DNA from: Ectocarpus siliculosus
Taxonomy: Eukaryota > Sar > Phaeophyceae > Ectocarpales > Ectocarpaceae
Assembly (NCBI GenBank): GCA_000310025.1
Contig: FN649737.1
Location: 2,834,165 to 2,885,275, forward strand
Reading direction: 5' to 3'
Length of the DNA: 51,111 nucleotides
Position 1 is the stretch's first letter. The number at the start of each line of letters is the position of its first letter. Of the stretch, positions 10,775-23,000 are shown piece by piece. Under the pieces are notes generated by a model that worked only from the letters and a program-made list of their open reading frames with translations, was not told the DNA's origin and did not search any database. A program made the position numbers and the translations under genes.

Positions 10775-11121
10775 GGTGGTGCCGCTCGACTTTGCCCCCG
10801 GGCTATCGGCGAACTTCTGAGCTCGAGAGTTTATCCTTCGTTGTCGTTGACGTTGACGTTGACGTTGTTGTTGTTGTTGTTGTTGATGATGTCCGCGTAC
10901 ACAGACGGAATATTCCGATGGGTTGCAAGGCAGGGAGAGCAGCAAACGCGTTCAGCAGAAAGCATTGGGGAGGCACACCACGGGAGATCAATTTGAGAGC
11001 GGGGGGGGGCGCGGGAGAGGAGCGGCGGCCGGTGACGGCGGGGTGGTCCTGCGCACTCGTTCTGAAAACAGCAAACCACAATAATAAGCTGCTCTACTGC
11101 CGCCAGCCTCTGGCAAAGTAG

Positions 11122-11124
<3 letters not shown>

Positions 11125-11152
<28 letters not shown>
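11125..11152. repeat. (CAG)n microsatellite
   Basis: About nine perfect CAG/GCA units lie upstream of the Rab-like coding start, inside the presumed 5' intron or UTR of that gene. They read as poly-Ala or poly-Gln in spurious frames. Confidence 0.9.
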
Positions 11153-11715
11153 GCCCCGTGCCCCCATCCGGCGCTGCTCCTCTATCTTGCTGCTGCCCGC
11201 CCGCTCTCTCTCCCCTTGCGGCAGACAGATCTGTTACAACTACTTGTATAGCGTTGATGCCTTTTCGCAGCGCAATTTCCTAACTCTGCTGTCGTCTTAC
11301 TCTTACATCATGTCTGCAAGTGTTGTTGTTGTCCGTGCCCTCTCACGACAACGTGATCATCTACGGGTGACACGGCACCGAAACCCGGCAAGCGTACTTG
11401 CTTCGACCCTGCCAGCGTCGTTGCATGGCTGTCACTCATCACCGTTGCTTCAGGGTGCGGGAGACACACCCTACACACACGGACGAACAAACTTTGGGGC
11501 GTGGGTTGTTTGAACGGTCATTCAACTTGCGAACCTCCGCCAACAACACCCCCTCTCTCCAAGGTTGCAACGCATAGGAAAAGCCACAATGCATACGGGG
11601 CCCCGGCATACGGGGAGAGCCCGCCATGGTCAGCAGGATGTCGGAGACGGTGAGAGCAAACAAGAACTTTTTTACGCTAGAAAAACAACTTGTTCGACAC
11701 AGCAGCAGAACTTAC

Positions 11716-11846
11716 CGCGCCATAGAACCCTCCCGCTCAGGGGGCAAGCGCCGCCCGGGCGGTGCCGACACCGCCGGCAGCCCATCCCCTGGCGAGCCGG
11801 AGGTGCTCTTTGCCCTCCGGCTATCGCTGACCTTATTGACCACCAT
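11716..11846 (-). CDS. Candidate 5' coding exon of the Rab-like gene
   Basis: Starting at ATG 11846 the minus strand encodes 43 residues (MVVNKVSDSRRAKSTSGS...SMA) and meets a strong donor, GCGCG|GTAAGT, in phase 2. Several AG acceptors with the required one leading base lie just before the P-loop exon, for example at CCGATAG or GTCGAG. Splicing would give an extended Ser/Pro-rich N-terminus before MVKFMFLGD. Against this, the P-loop exon already has its own good ATG at 10774, and a Rab needs no such extension. It could equally be a 5' exon with an alternative start. Confidence 0.4.
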
Positions 11847-12205
11847 CTGTTGCGACACCAGCGAGCACGCTGGCTAGCCGAGATAGTTAACGATCACCGG
11901 TTAATCTGTAACGAGGGAAGACGAACGGTGAGCTCTCGCTCTCCGAGCGTGTGATAACAAAAGCGGCGGAATGATCGGGGGTGTTTTACGCGCCCTGGTT
12001 ACGCGTTTTCTTGAAACGGCCAAACCCTTCGACATATATCCAAAATCCAAACATCATGACATATCGATGAACCATGCCATCCTCTACTTGACAATCAATG
12101 AACTGGGTAGCAGCAACGGGCGAAGGCATGGAGACCTGTTCTGATTGCAGCGGGAGGAGAATGTGGGCCACCGCAGTCGTCCGTGGCCACCTATGATACG
12201 GAACC
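11847..12205. promoter_or_regulatory. Short region between divergent genes, presumed bidirectional promoter
   Basis: If the Rab-like transcript starts near 11846 and the 44-exon gene starts at 12206, their starts are divergent and about 360 bp apart (about 1.4 kb if the Rab-like gene starts at 10774). No TATA box or other element is clear enough to call. The assignment rests only on gene orientation. Confidence 0.35.
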
Positions 12206-14012
12206 ATGACTGAACCGGAACATCAACATCAACAAGACGACGACCATTGGCGCGCGCGGCTTCTGCGCCAACGCGTCCATGCCCGCCGACGGCACGGGAA
12301 GGAAGAGTCGCCCGCGGTGCCGGATGATGAGAGGAAGCAGACGAGGAACGCGGCGGCTCTCCGGGCGCTTCAGGTGCCCGAGTCCGTCGCTACGGATGTA
12401 TCTGTGTTCCAGTATAGACGGCAGCAGTCGGCGTACCGATACGCGGCATGAACACAAGGTCCATTACTTGCTCCACTCTCCCACATGTTGCGATTGTAGG
12501 CAATTGGGTATCTTCCCGCGGATCTTTGGTGGGACATTGCGGCTATTATTTCGATTCCTTCCAACCGCATCGTGCCACCAAGCAGCTTTGAAGTGCCCTA
12601 TTGTTGGCCCGGGCTCCAGCTTGCAAGCACCTCGTACTCATTAGTCTATGTGCCACACAGCGGCCAATGTGCGGGGCAAGGCATACATCACGAGTTCTAC
12701 ATTACTGCAGATGGAGGGAGAGGAAATATACGCATATACGCATAGGAGGTGGCATGACTCCGCAGGAGACTAACATGTAACATCGATGTAAACATAGTCC
12801 ACAACTGGAGTGTGTTTTACGAAGGTCTAAGACCTACGGGGGTAACATTTGTCAATATCATGGAGCGCTAGACCTGAATGTTGGGGATTGGTAGCTACAT
12901 GCTCGTTGGGTTATTTGCATCAGCTTTGGGGTCAGCGTATTCAGTAAATATACCACCATGTACCTCTCCGCGTGAATGCAGTGGGACAAGCGAAACAATG
13001 CCCAACTTCGGGCGAAGGTGTACGAGGAGGAAGTGGAGAACAGGGATCTGCTCAAGCGCGCTAGCCAACACTTCGTCGTCGACCGCTTGGTAAGTGCATA
13101 GGAGAGGTAGAAGGTACACTGCGTTCTTTGTGATGCTGTGACCCAAAAGAACAAAACGTTTGACGGGCCACTGCTGTGGAAGAGTAACTTGACAACAAAA
13201 CACACAAGTTGTGTGTAGCAGGGCCACAACCCTGTTTGACTAATGAAAAAACGAAGCATGTCTTCCTGTGTGGCACAAGGAGTGCCCAAAGAGCCAACGT
13301 CGATTCCTTTCGAAATGATGGTGGCGGGCATGCCATGCATTACACAGCGCACGCGTTCTGGCAAATGTTATTGTGCGGATGTTCTGGGTTCCAACGATCG
13401 TGTGTAGTAGACGAAATATCTTGTGTCAAGTTCAACGCCTTGATCAGAATGAAGCGGGCCGGCTGACCAAACATGTTGTTCACAGGATCAATTACTACGC
13501 GTAATACCCTTCGGCCTCCAGAGACTTGTCTGGAATGGGTGTTGGGGATGCAAATCTTGTTCATCAAGTTGTCCACCTGGGAGAACATGCTTATTGCGTT
13601 CTCCACCTGTTGCTAAACTGATAAACTTGACACTGCTTCTCATTCAACGAAACACAGGAAAGGTCCGTACATCTTGACCTTATGAAGCAGTATCACACCA
13701 GGCAGGTACGTCCAACTCGAAAGAAACCACCCAATATTGTCAGCGAGCTGACTGATGACCTCCGGCTGGCTGTAATCTTCTTCTGTGTACGAACCGAACG
13801 CCACGCGTTCTGCGCACTCTCTTAACTCGGTACATCGGTTTTCGACCCACTCACACAACGGCAAGGTTCAAGTGTTGTCAGAGGATATTTGCAGTCTGTC
13901 CCGGCACAGCAAGGAGAACTTGGATACGCTGGGAAATCTCGAGTCGAGGGTGCAAAAACTGCGCTACACGAACATGCACGGCGCATCGACCCGACCGTGG
14001 GCCGATCGACAG
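12206..14012 (+). CDS. Exons 1-3: N-terminal charged, helical region
   Basis: Exon 1 is 12206-12373 (ATG in context GAACCATGAC, 56 codons, rich in Glu, Gln and Arg). Exon 2 is 12982-13089 (WDKRNNAQLRAKVYEEEVEN..., donor TTG|GTAAGT). Exon 3 is 13866-14012 (LSEDICSLSRHSKENL..., donor CAG|GTTCGG, acceptor AAG). All junctions are phase 0. Composition and heptad spacing suggest short coiled coils. Exon 1 is provisional: the ATG frame stays open to 12451 and the best in-phase donor is only fair. Confidence 0.6.
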
Positions 14013-17000
14013 GTTCGGAACGACTAAAGATAGCCCGCACTCAAGCACCTCTAGTTTGGGCCGGGGCTGGGGTTCATATTTCGTCTTGTGGGCTACAATT
14101 GGCCGGTATATAGGGTTCAAGGTAGGGTTATTGACCGGGCTCGCTCGCAAATGGTGCTCGAGTTCGCGCAAATGGTGCTCGAGTTCGTGTGTTTGATATC
14201 ATGTTGAGATGAAGTTTTTAACTGTCAAGTTTGTTGCAAGCGCTATCTGAGAGGATGTTTTACGATACGCCAGTGTGATTATCACCACGCGGTTTTTTGT
14301 CCACTATCACCGATCGACCTGTCCATCGACCAACCGATCAAGCTCTCCGCGAGACACCACGCCCGTGCGGTCGGTGTGTCCCTCACCTCTCGTGAATGCG
14401 TCGTGTACTTGAAAATAAAAACGATCGGCTGACACGCGTGTACTGCAGGTGGATGTCGACCTTAAGGTGGACCTGTCCAGACCAAACGCGATGCAATTCA
14501 GCACATGCTCAAAGTGCAATGCGAGCGTGCTGAAGAAAGTGCTCGACACACACGAGCGCTTCTGCTACGGTGCTGTGGAAAGGTGAGCCTTGATTCGGTT
14601 CTGGTATTGTCGATCGATGAACTACCCACAGCAGTGACAGATGCACGGACGACAGCGTGCCGCCCATCTCGAAATCACTCTATTGTCCTTCCATGAGTTA
14701 CCCGATTCACAATCGTATCCCACCACCGATCTCAAAACCGTCCTATTGTCCGTCCTCGACTTACCCGAGTCACAATCGTATCCCGCTTGCCATCGATGCC
14801 GCGAGAAGTCTTGACGACCAACCCGACGAGGACGGAGATGATGCCGACGGCAGGGAGGCGGGGCGCACAGACAGCCCAGCGGGACCCAACGCGCAGAACG
14901 AGAACATGAAGCCTTGTCAGTACTGCCGGCGACCGTTCCGGAAGGAGAGAATGGCCAAGCACGAGGAAGCGTGCAAGAAGAAAAGCAAAGCGCTAGGTGC
15001 GTGCCGCTTTTTCCAAGGCTATATGTGATCTTCCCGATGGTAAAATTGGGCAGTAGTCGAAGAACCGGAAGTGTCAGTACGAAAGGGTCGAGGGGCGGTT
15101 CAAGCCCAAGTCAGCGTCATGGAGACGTCCAGGACACCAGCCTACTGTATCGGTCCTTCAATTCGATTTTGCATATAGGTGACCGATAGGTACAAGGATG
15201 ACCCGCGTTTTCCAACACCGGCAACAGATATATTTTACCGTAACTCGCATTGCTGAGAGTGGAGTGGCTATTCTCCCTCGTTTGCGCAGGAAACCGGGAT
15301 GGAAAAGAAGAGCGAGCCAGGAACGCTGCTGTGAAGATGACTCCACGGCCACCACGCAACTTGAAGGTCATCTGGAGAACATGCGACCAGGTGCGACGAG
15401 ACAACGTCCGCACGTTACTACACAGCACAACCCAAACAGTGCTTGCCCCGTTTTCGGATGATGCTGCCGCGCCTTTCGAAGAGATTCAAAGATACTAATA
15501 GTGAGATGTGTCCGTCATCAAGCGTGTGTGTCCATGTTCACCTCGTGACGAAAAAGAGTCTGATCTACCACCGTTGCAAGAGGTACAATTGAAAATGTTC
15601 CCTGCTTGCTCAAGCACGCGAAACGACATACGAGCATGCGATTCGAGGGAGGGTTCTGTGGTCGTTGAGATGTACATTGTCCAGGCGTTGGTCGTGTTTC
15701 CCCCTACACCATGCAGGTGCTCTTTTTGATATTGCGAAGGTGGTTTTGTCATATAGTCTAGTGATGGCTTCACCACTGTTTCGGGACGACCCTCCGCAAG
15801 GTCACGCTATCCGAGGCTGCTGTCGCGATTCACCCTGCTGGTGTCAGGGGCCAAAAACAGCGGACGTGCATGTATGAGCACGTTGGTGTTTCCAATTCGC
15901 AAGAATTCACCATGTATGACCACCCCTCCGATCGAAGGTACGGTGAAGATCTAGACTGTATCCTTTAGGTTCCCCCTCCGTTTCTCGCGTATCCACCCTC
16001 CGTCTGTTCGCTCCGATTGTCTTGTTGCCATTCCAAGGTCGCGCTGGCCTGGGACCCGCCAATACTCGATGGCGGCGCCACGGTGTTTGAGCACGAGGCA
16101 AGTATGGTCGAAAGGCCAGAGGGGATAAGCGGGCCGAAACATTAGGGGGGTGACGCATAACCTCAGAGAAAAGGAGTACCACCTGCTTCTCCTAGTGGGG
16201 CGAGCCACCTGGTGGTGCGTAAGTACTCTTGGCACCACCGGTGTCACGTACGTTATTTTTCGACTGAATTTACAACTGCTATCCTTTCGACTTTCAGGGA
16301 CTGCGGCCTCTCTCCCAAAGGATTCTCGTTATTAGTGTATTCGGTCCATACTTGATGCAATTCAAAACACATTTTCTTTAAAACACAGGACAGTACCAAC
16401 GGCGGGAAAGTTCGTTGTGTTTCTGCTGCGTAAGGCACATACGGAGTTTTGTTTGCTGGTGTCTTCGGCTTTGTTTGACCTCCTCTAGCCCTTCCCTTCC
16501 CAAAAAACAGAAACGGAGTCACTACCACAGCTCGACGACCCCGAATTGCTAGACTGCGGGTACTTTTCAAAGTAGCCCAACCCGCCCTATCCTCTACGAC
16601 GCAAGACGAGCTGTCCTCTCTCACGTTGTCGAAAAATGCCTCATCGCAGGTGTCTTACTCCGTGCACGAGGTGGTGAGGAAAGACAAGTACCACAAGGAG
16701 GACGTCACAACGGCCATGGATCCCGTTCTCACCTCCAGGTGGGTCTCCCTGAGAAAGGGTCCTGAGCCCCATGGAAGCACGGAGGGGGTGTGGTGTGGGG
16801 AGCGCACACATCGCGAATGGCGTCGGTGTACTTGTGTGGGCCCTCGCGTTCCTGTGGCGTTGCCGCGGCCTTACTATGCAGGCCTCGCGCCGAGTAAGCA
16901 GCTTGCGTGAGGTGCTCTCCGAGTCGAGTATGGAGGGGGACTGGGGGGGGGGCGAGGGAGATTCAGTCGTACGGGAAAAACACAGCAAAAGAGCGGATAT

Positions 17001-20000
17001 TAGCCGAAATTCTGGCACCCGTGATAATCGCCACAGCCGTTCCATTGCAACAAGAAGCGCTAAACGCGGTGGAGGTGATAAATGCCTTGATCTATCTACG
17101 AAATCCAGAACGGGTCCGACAAGATACGAAATATTCCGTCAAGAGATGGACGCTCAACTATTCACGAAAAAGGAAATAGGGATAAGACACACAGCTCAGC
17201 GGTGGACCTTGCACTAACCGCGCTCGACGGTGGCGACGAAGCAAGAAAATGAGCTTCAACCAGAAACTGCCGTTTCTTAACTGCGTGCCCGTTCTGTACC
17301 TGAGAGGGTGGGCGCGTTCAGTAGAACCGCGGCGACGATCCGCTCAACGAAACGTATGTAAAAACGACAGGTGGTGCACAGCCACGCCGGTGGCTGTCAA
17401 AGGCTTTACGCTCACGGGGCTAGAAGCGAAGACACACCTCATCAACATATCTGTGCGCTGCCAGAACGAGGCGGGATGGAGCGATCCGAGCGAGGTGGTG
17501 CCGGAAGTGTATACGGAAGGTGAGGAGACGACGTGGCTGGGGGGGTGCAGGGCAAGGGGTAGAGAATGGAGTAGAGCGACCCCAGGAAGGTGGTCCCAGA
17601 AGCTCCTGTAGTAAGTCATACTGAATCGGTCGCCAGAGTCGGACCATGTACAGAGTGCTGTGTGTTCTTGCAGGCGGTGCAAAATGTGTTTCAAGGTTTT
17701 CGCGTTAGGTTGTACAACATTTGTGACGTGGCATATACATTTTGTTGGGATAAGAGGCTCTCATTCCGGTTTGTAACAGGCAAAGGGGCGTTGCGAGAGA
17801 TCCGATATTTTATGACAGTGTACCTATCGTGTTGTATACTGTTGAAGACTAATGATCGTGGTGGCTCTTGATGTGTTGAAATCCTGGCGGCGACGACCGT
17901 CGAAGATCCGGTACCGCCAAGTCCACCTTTGTTCTTTCGGGTAGACTTGGTCAAGTCCAACCGGGCCGTACTGCGGTGGATGGAGCCTCTCTGCAAGGGA
18001 GGAGAGGAGGTGAGTATTCAAAACAAACGTCATCCTTATCTTGGAATTGTAGGTGGGTCTTGAATATGTACGGCCCTCGTCGTAATCGCGATGTTCATTG
18101 ACAAAGAACAGCTGCCAAAATGTGGAGTCCCAAGGCAAAGTGAATCATGATGGAATATAGACCCATCTAAACGCATCGGGGAGGTGTACATAACGCTGGT
18201 TGATCAGCGACGGTGCCCCTGTATAGCACCGGTGAAATTGTTAGGCACAGGCTGAAACATCAAGTCATTCTGTACGTGAATAGCGCCGATCCCTTTGAAT
18301 ACCGCCGGTCGATGCGCCGGGCACATACCGACGTTATTGAGGGCTCCCCAATGTATCCGTCACGTTTTCTCGCGCAATTTGTCGAATCATCTTCAGCGTT
18401 TGGGAACTGCCAAAGAAGACCAGGGAAGTTTACCGAGGCTAGACCACGAAATACTCAACCCGCCACCTGCGAAACGCGTTATCTCCCTGCGCACTGTGAC
18501 GTCAAGATTTAAGGTCGCCAAGGATACCTACCTGCTGTGAGAGGGTGTCGAACGAATACTTGCGTATTACTACTGTACAATGACTTGGGTGCCGGCGATA
18601 AGTCACGGGTGAAATGCTCGATCCTTCAGCTAAAACGCCCCCCCTCGCGCCTTTTGCGAAATTTCTCCCTTGCTGTGGCGTCGTCACTGAAGGTGACCGA
18701 GTACGAGTTGACATACTCTGACGTCGTGCCAAAGGACAATCAGGCTGTCACCACCAGGAAGATCGAGGAGGATCGCCACCACGAGGTAGGTCACGAGCTC
18801 TGATAACAAACAAAATCGTGGTGGTCACATGCACGGCACTGAATCGGGTCCGGTTAGTGTCGGTTCCTCGGGGTGTCTACCCACAGACAGGACGTGCGGG
18901 TTGGGTCCCGAGCTATGCCAAGCCGCGGAAATATCACTCTTGGCTGTTTTCCTTGTTTTCACTCCCGAACGAAATGAAAGTAGGGAGAAGTGCACGCACA
19001 AAAGGTGACACATTGGTATGGGCATGGGCACCAGACGCCCCACGTCTACGAAGAGATTTTCTTGGCTGGAGCCACAGATGTGGCACGCACTCTGCAACGG
19101 GGAGACACTCTCCCCTTGGTGTTGCACGGTGTGTCGCAGATGAAAGTACCGGCGAGCGCTAGCGAGGAGGATCAAGGAGACCAGGTCCTGGTCTTACGAG
19201 GGCTGCGGGCGTCGACCGTGCACAAGGACCTAACGCTCAGAGCCATCGGGGGGTCGGGAATGGCGAGCGCCGCTGTTTTCGCACCTACCTTCACCACGCT
19301 ACGTGAGTTGCTTGTTGTCGCGGTTTTTGTTGTATATAGCCGCGGGCTTTATGTCCGGCGCTTTGGTCGACAGCATCAAGGTTATTTCTAGTACCCTACA
19401 TAACCAGGATTGGTGACAGCGACAGCAACAGCAGCTGGTGCTCGACAACGACATGATCCATGTCGATTGTATTGACAATGCTGATGACAGCCCCCGGCAA
19501 TCGTCAGCGCATAATGGACGAGCTCAGGCGTGCGCGCGCTGCTACCGGAGGTTGGATCGATACCGACTTCTACAAAGGTTTCATGCAGGTGAGGATATTG
19601 AAACGCACCAAGCAACTGCCACAAATCCAATTCACAAGCTCTCAAAGTGTCTTGCAAATCAAGCGTTGTGCATGCCAATGAAAGGTGTCGATTCCCTTTT
19701 AACCACTAGCTGCATTTCCGCGTTGAAAACGTCAAGACAGAATGACGTCTTCAACAAGAAAAGCAATTAGCAAAGCACGCGAAACTTTGCCAATAGAGCG
19801 CCTCAATGTTTGGAAGAGGTCATTTTTTCAAGCGGTCCCCAAACTCGGCTCATCTCGCCCACCTGTGCACCGCCTCCTGTTTCTAGCGAGAGAACCGTGA
19901 AGAGTACATAGCTAGGCTGGAGCGAGACCTGGAGAGTCTACCCGTCCAGCTAGCGGGCGAAGAGGATAGCGACGAGGAAATAGTGACTTCTCAGGTACGG

Positions 20001-23000
20001 CATCGAAAGAAGAATGCCAAAACAGCTGCAAAGCCTATTCGAATGGTGGTGGTTATTTGTCTTCTAAATTTCAACTTCGTTATTCAAGATACGATACACC
20101 GTTACAGCACCCCCCCTATACCCGAATATCAAGTCGTCGAGTAGCCGAGGGTAGGTGTCTTTTCGTGACTTGTCTCGCTTTAGGCATTGAGGAAATTCAT
20201 GCAATGAGCGGAAATGGCGCCTTGTGGTTCCAAAGGTCGATCGCGACTTATCCAGTAGAACGAATAGACAAACGACACGGTCATCAAGGCCACCGCTATC
20301 GAAACCTCTTCCACGAAATCCGTAGCATCGCACAGACGAAAAAGGTGACGGCATCTGATGGTTCATGAAGTAGCTGGCTCGAGGCTCATATTTTCGTGAC
20401 CAAATTCACCCTCAACATGACGTGCACGATTCCGCCGCTGCGTGCTGCTGTTGTTGTGCTATGGCTATCATGCTGGGGGCAGGCCGAGGGAGAGAATGAA
20501 GAGACTCCGGTATCCAACAGAAACTTAGCGGAGGAGGTGGGTGCGGCGTCGGAGTGGTGATGTTCCACTGACCGTTGTTCAAGGTGTACAATACATCCCT
20601 GTACTAAATGATAGATCCCGAGCTACTGTGCTGCGCGGCTTGTGCCCGGAGTACGATCCCATGAATGCGAATTCCTGCAATATCCACAGTACATCCGTTT
20701 GTTCACAGCACGACGAAAAAGTCCCCTCTCTGATTCCACGGGTATTGAACCAAGCGATTTTAGCAATAAACTACAACGATTTGACCGGACACAAGTAAAG
20801 GTCGTGTGTTTATTGGTCGTTTACGTCGTATAATATACAAGATAACTGGGCGTGAGAACGCTGATCCGTTGCGCATCGAAGTGTATGTGGCACTTGTACA
20901 TGATGCGTTTTATTGTGTACCGATCAGGGATGTTGCCGTTCGTTTCCATCACATCGTTTCGACTTGGAGAGAAAACAAGACTTGCTTTTTGGTATCCGGA
21001 AATCTTGGAAGTGCCAAGACTATTTCCCAGCGCCCCCCGTGCTGCTTCAGAAGTACGCACGCACCCCTCTCTGCGTCGGGGACAGATCTAAGCCGTTCTC
21101 CACAGTAAAGAAATATTTTTTTTGAGGGGCAATCCCCACTGTGGTAGCAACGGCTGAAAGAGGAGGTTAACGTGGCGTTCTCCTTGGAAAGGTGGTAATG
21201 GGCTGTCTGCCACGAAGAAAAGCCGCGCGATTCTGCGAACCATCCAAGCGACTACTCAGACTGCCTATTCGACCGTAGCGCATGTTCGTCTGCCTTTGAT
21301 GATGTCTCAAGTTGCCGTACCTGTTATCTCCGTCCGCCGCTCAAACAGCTCCATCGGGAAAACCACTGCCAATTACTTTTTGTTCTGTGATACCACAACG
21401 ATCGTACGTTCATGTGATTATACCTGACTTTTGTGTTCGTTTTGTCTAGAACAGGAGCGCCTGAAGCAACAGGAAGAACTGCTCGAGTCCGTGTTCCATG
21501 GCTATAAGAGAAGGAAGTTTCAGTTCGAGGTCCGCCTCAGGAGGCTGCGCGAGCAGGCAAGCACGTTGAAGACAATAAATACATACAATTATGACTAGAT
21601 TCGGGCCCTCATGCCTTTTTCACCTCTGGAGATTTGCTTGGCCAGTCATGATTACCACCAGCAGCGGCCGACCGACGTATTTTTTGCCAATCGTTGATTG
21701 TATACGAGGGCTGCACGAGCACGTGCTCGGTGGGTGGGTGGAGTAGCAATACCGCGTTTGGCAGAAAACTCAAATTAGCGGCAGAATAGACAACAACGAC
21801 GAGTCCTCTAGCGCACCATTGGACCATTAGTTTCGACGGCTGTCTCAAGCTGGGCATTCAATTTCGGTGTTGTTGGGATCATGGCGTTCGAGCACCCTCG
21901 AGAAAGACACAGCTGTACCCCCTTTACTCTCTCACTAGCGGCGCACGGTGCTCGTTGGTCCTCGTACACAACGGATGGTATTGTCCGCGTCCGTCACCGC
22001 TGTCCGCCACCACTGTGCCAACCCAGATTGAGGAATGCGAAGAGACTAGGCTTGGGCACATCGGACTCAGGGCAGTCCTGGCGCAACAGCTCAACTCCAC
22101 ACAGGTCGGTCGGTCGGTCACTACCACCCTGAACGGTGCTGCTGGCGATGCGGAGAGCCGTACTTGATGACGACACGGGGCTACCATGTTCAAACCCTCT
22201 TGGATCAACCACATAGCCGTGGAATACACACGTCCAGCTGGTGGGGTGAACATGCGGAATACAGATGTATCCGACAGTACCATGTTTCCGAAACACAGCT
22301 GAAAATCATGGGACACTGCCATCGTTCTTTCAGGCGAGGGTAATGGAGCTTCAGGCGGAGCTCGACCGGCTGGCTACGTTCAAGGGGGGGCATGTCAACT
22401 CGTCCGTCCTGCACGGGTCCCAACAACGGTTTCCCATTAAAGTGGGTAGCGGGGTTTCAAGGGGAGACCCGCGAACTCTTCCACTCGGTATAGAGCACGA
22501 CTTCAGAAGTGACCCATCAAGGGTGTAGCCATTCTTCCTTTTCCAACATTCAGCACTAATTCTCGGCAAGACTCGTTTCGTAAGCGTCAGGTACAGGTTG
22601 CATGGGGGGTTGAGAAGTCGTGCCTCTTACAAAGATCCCGTCAAACAAAATGTGATTTTGGAGTGAGTGAACACGAATGAATGTCGATCCGTCGTTAAGA
22701 GCAAATTTATCACGTAGAACCGACCACGGCGATCAAACCTTAGACGCCAACGGTGTGGCCGCACACCGTGTCGTACGACTAGGATCACACTTTGCGAAAA
22801 CATTCCGGCCAAAGTGACACAATCGACGCGATCGACAGATCCTACGCCAGAAACTGCGGAAGGAGTTCGAGTTGGGCCAGGCGTCCATAGCGCGGGATAA
22901 GGCAAACCTCATGGAGGGCACGAAGACGTCTCTCCGGGCCATGCAACTCAAGCTCAAGCGGGAAGGGGAGCTGAAGGAGAGGATCGCGGCGTTTGCGGTG

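Noticed and set aside
10775-10945. N-terminal poly-Gln extension of the Rab-like protein
   Set aside because: The open frame crosses an AAC/GTT microsatellite and has no sequence typical of a Rab N-terminus. The ATG at 10774 directly precedes the first beta strand.
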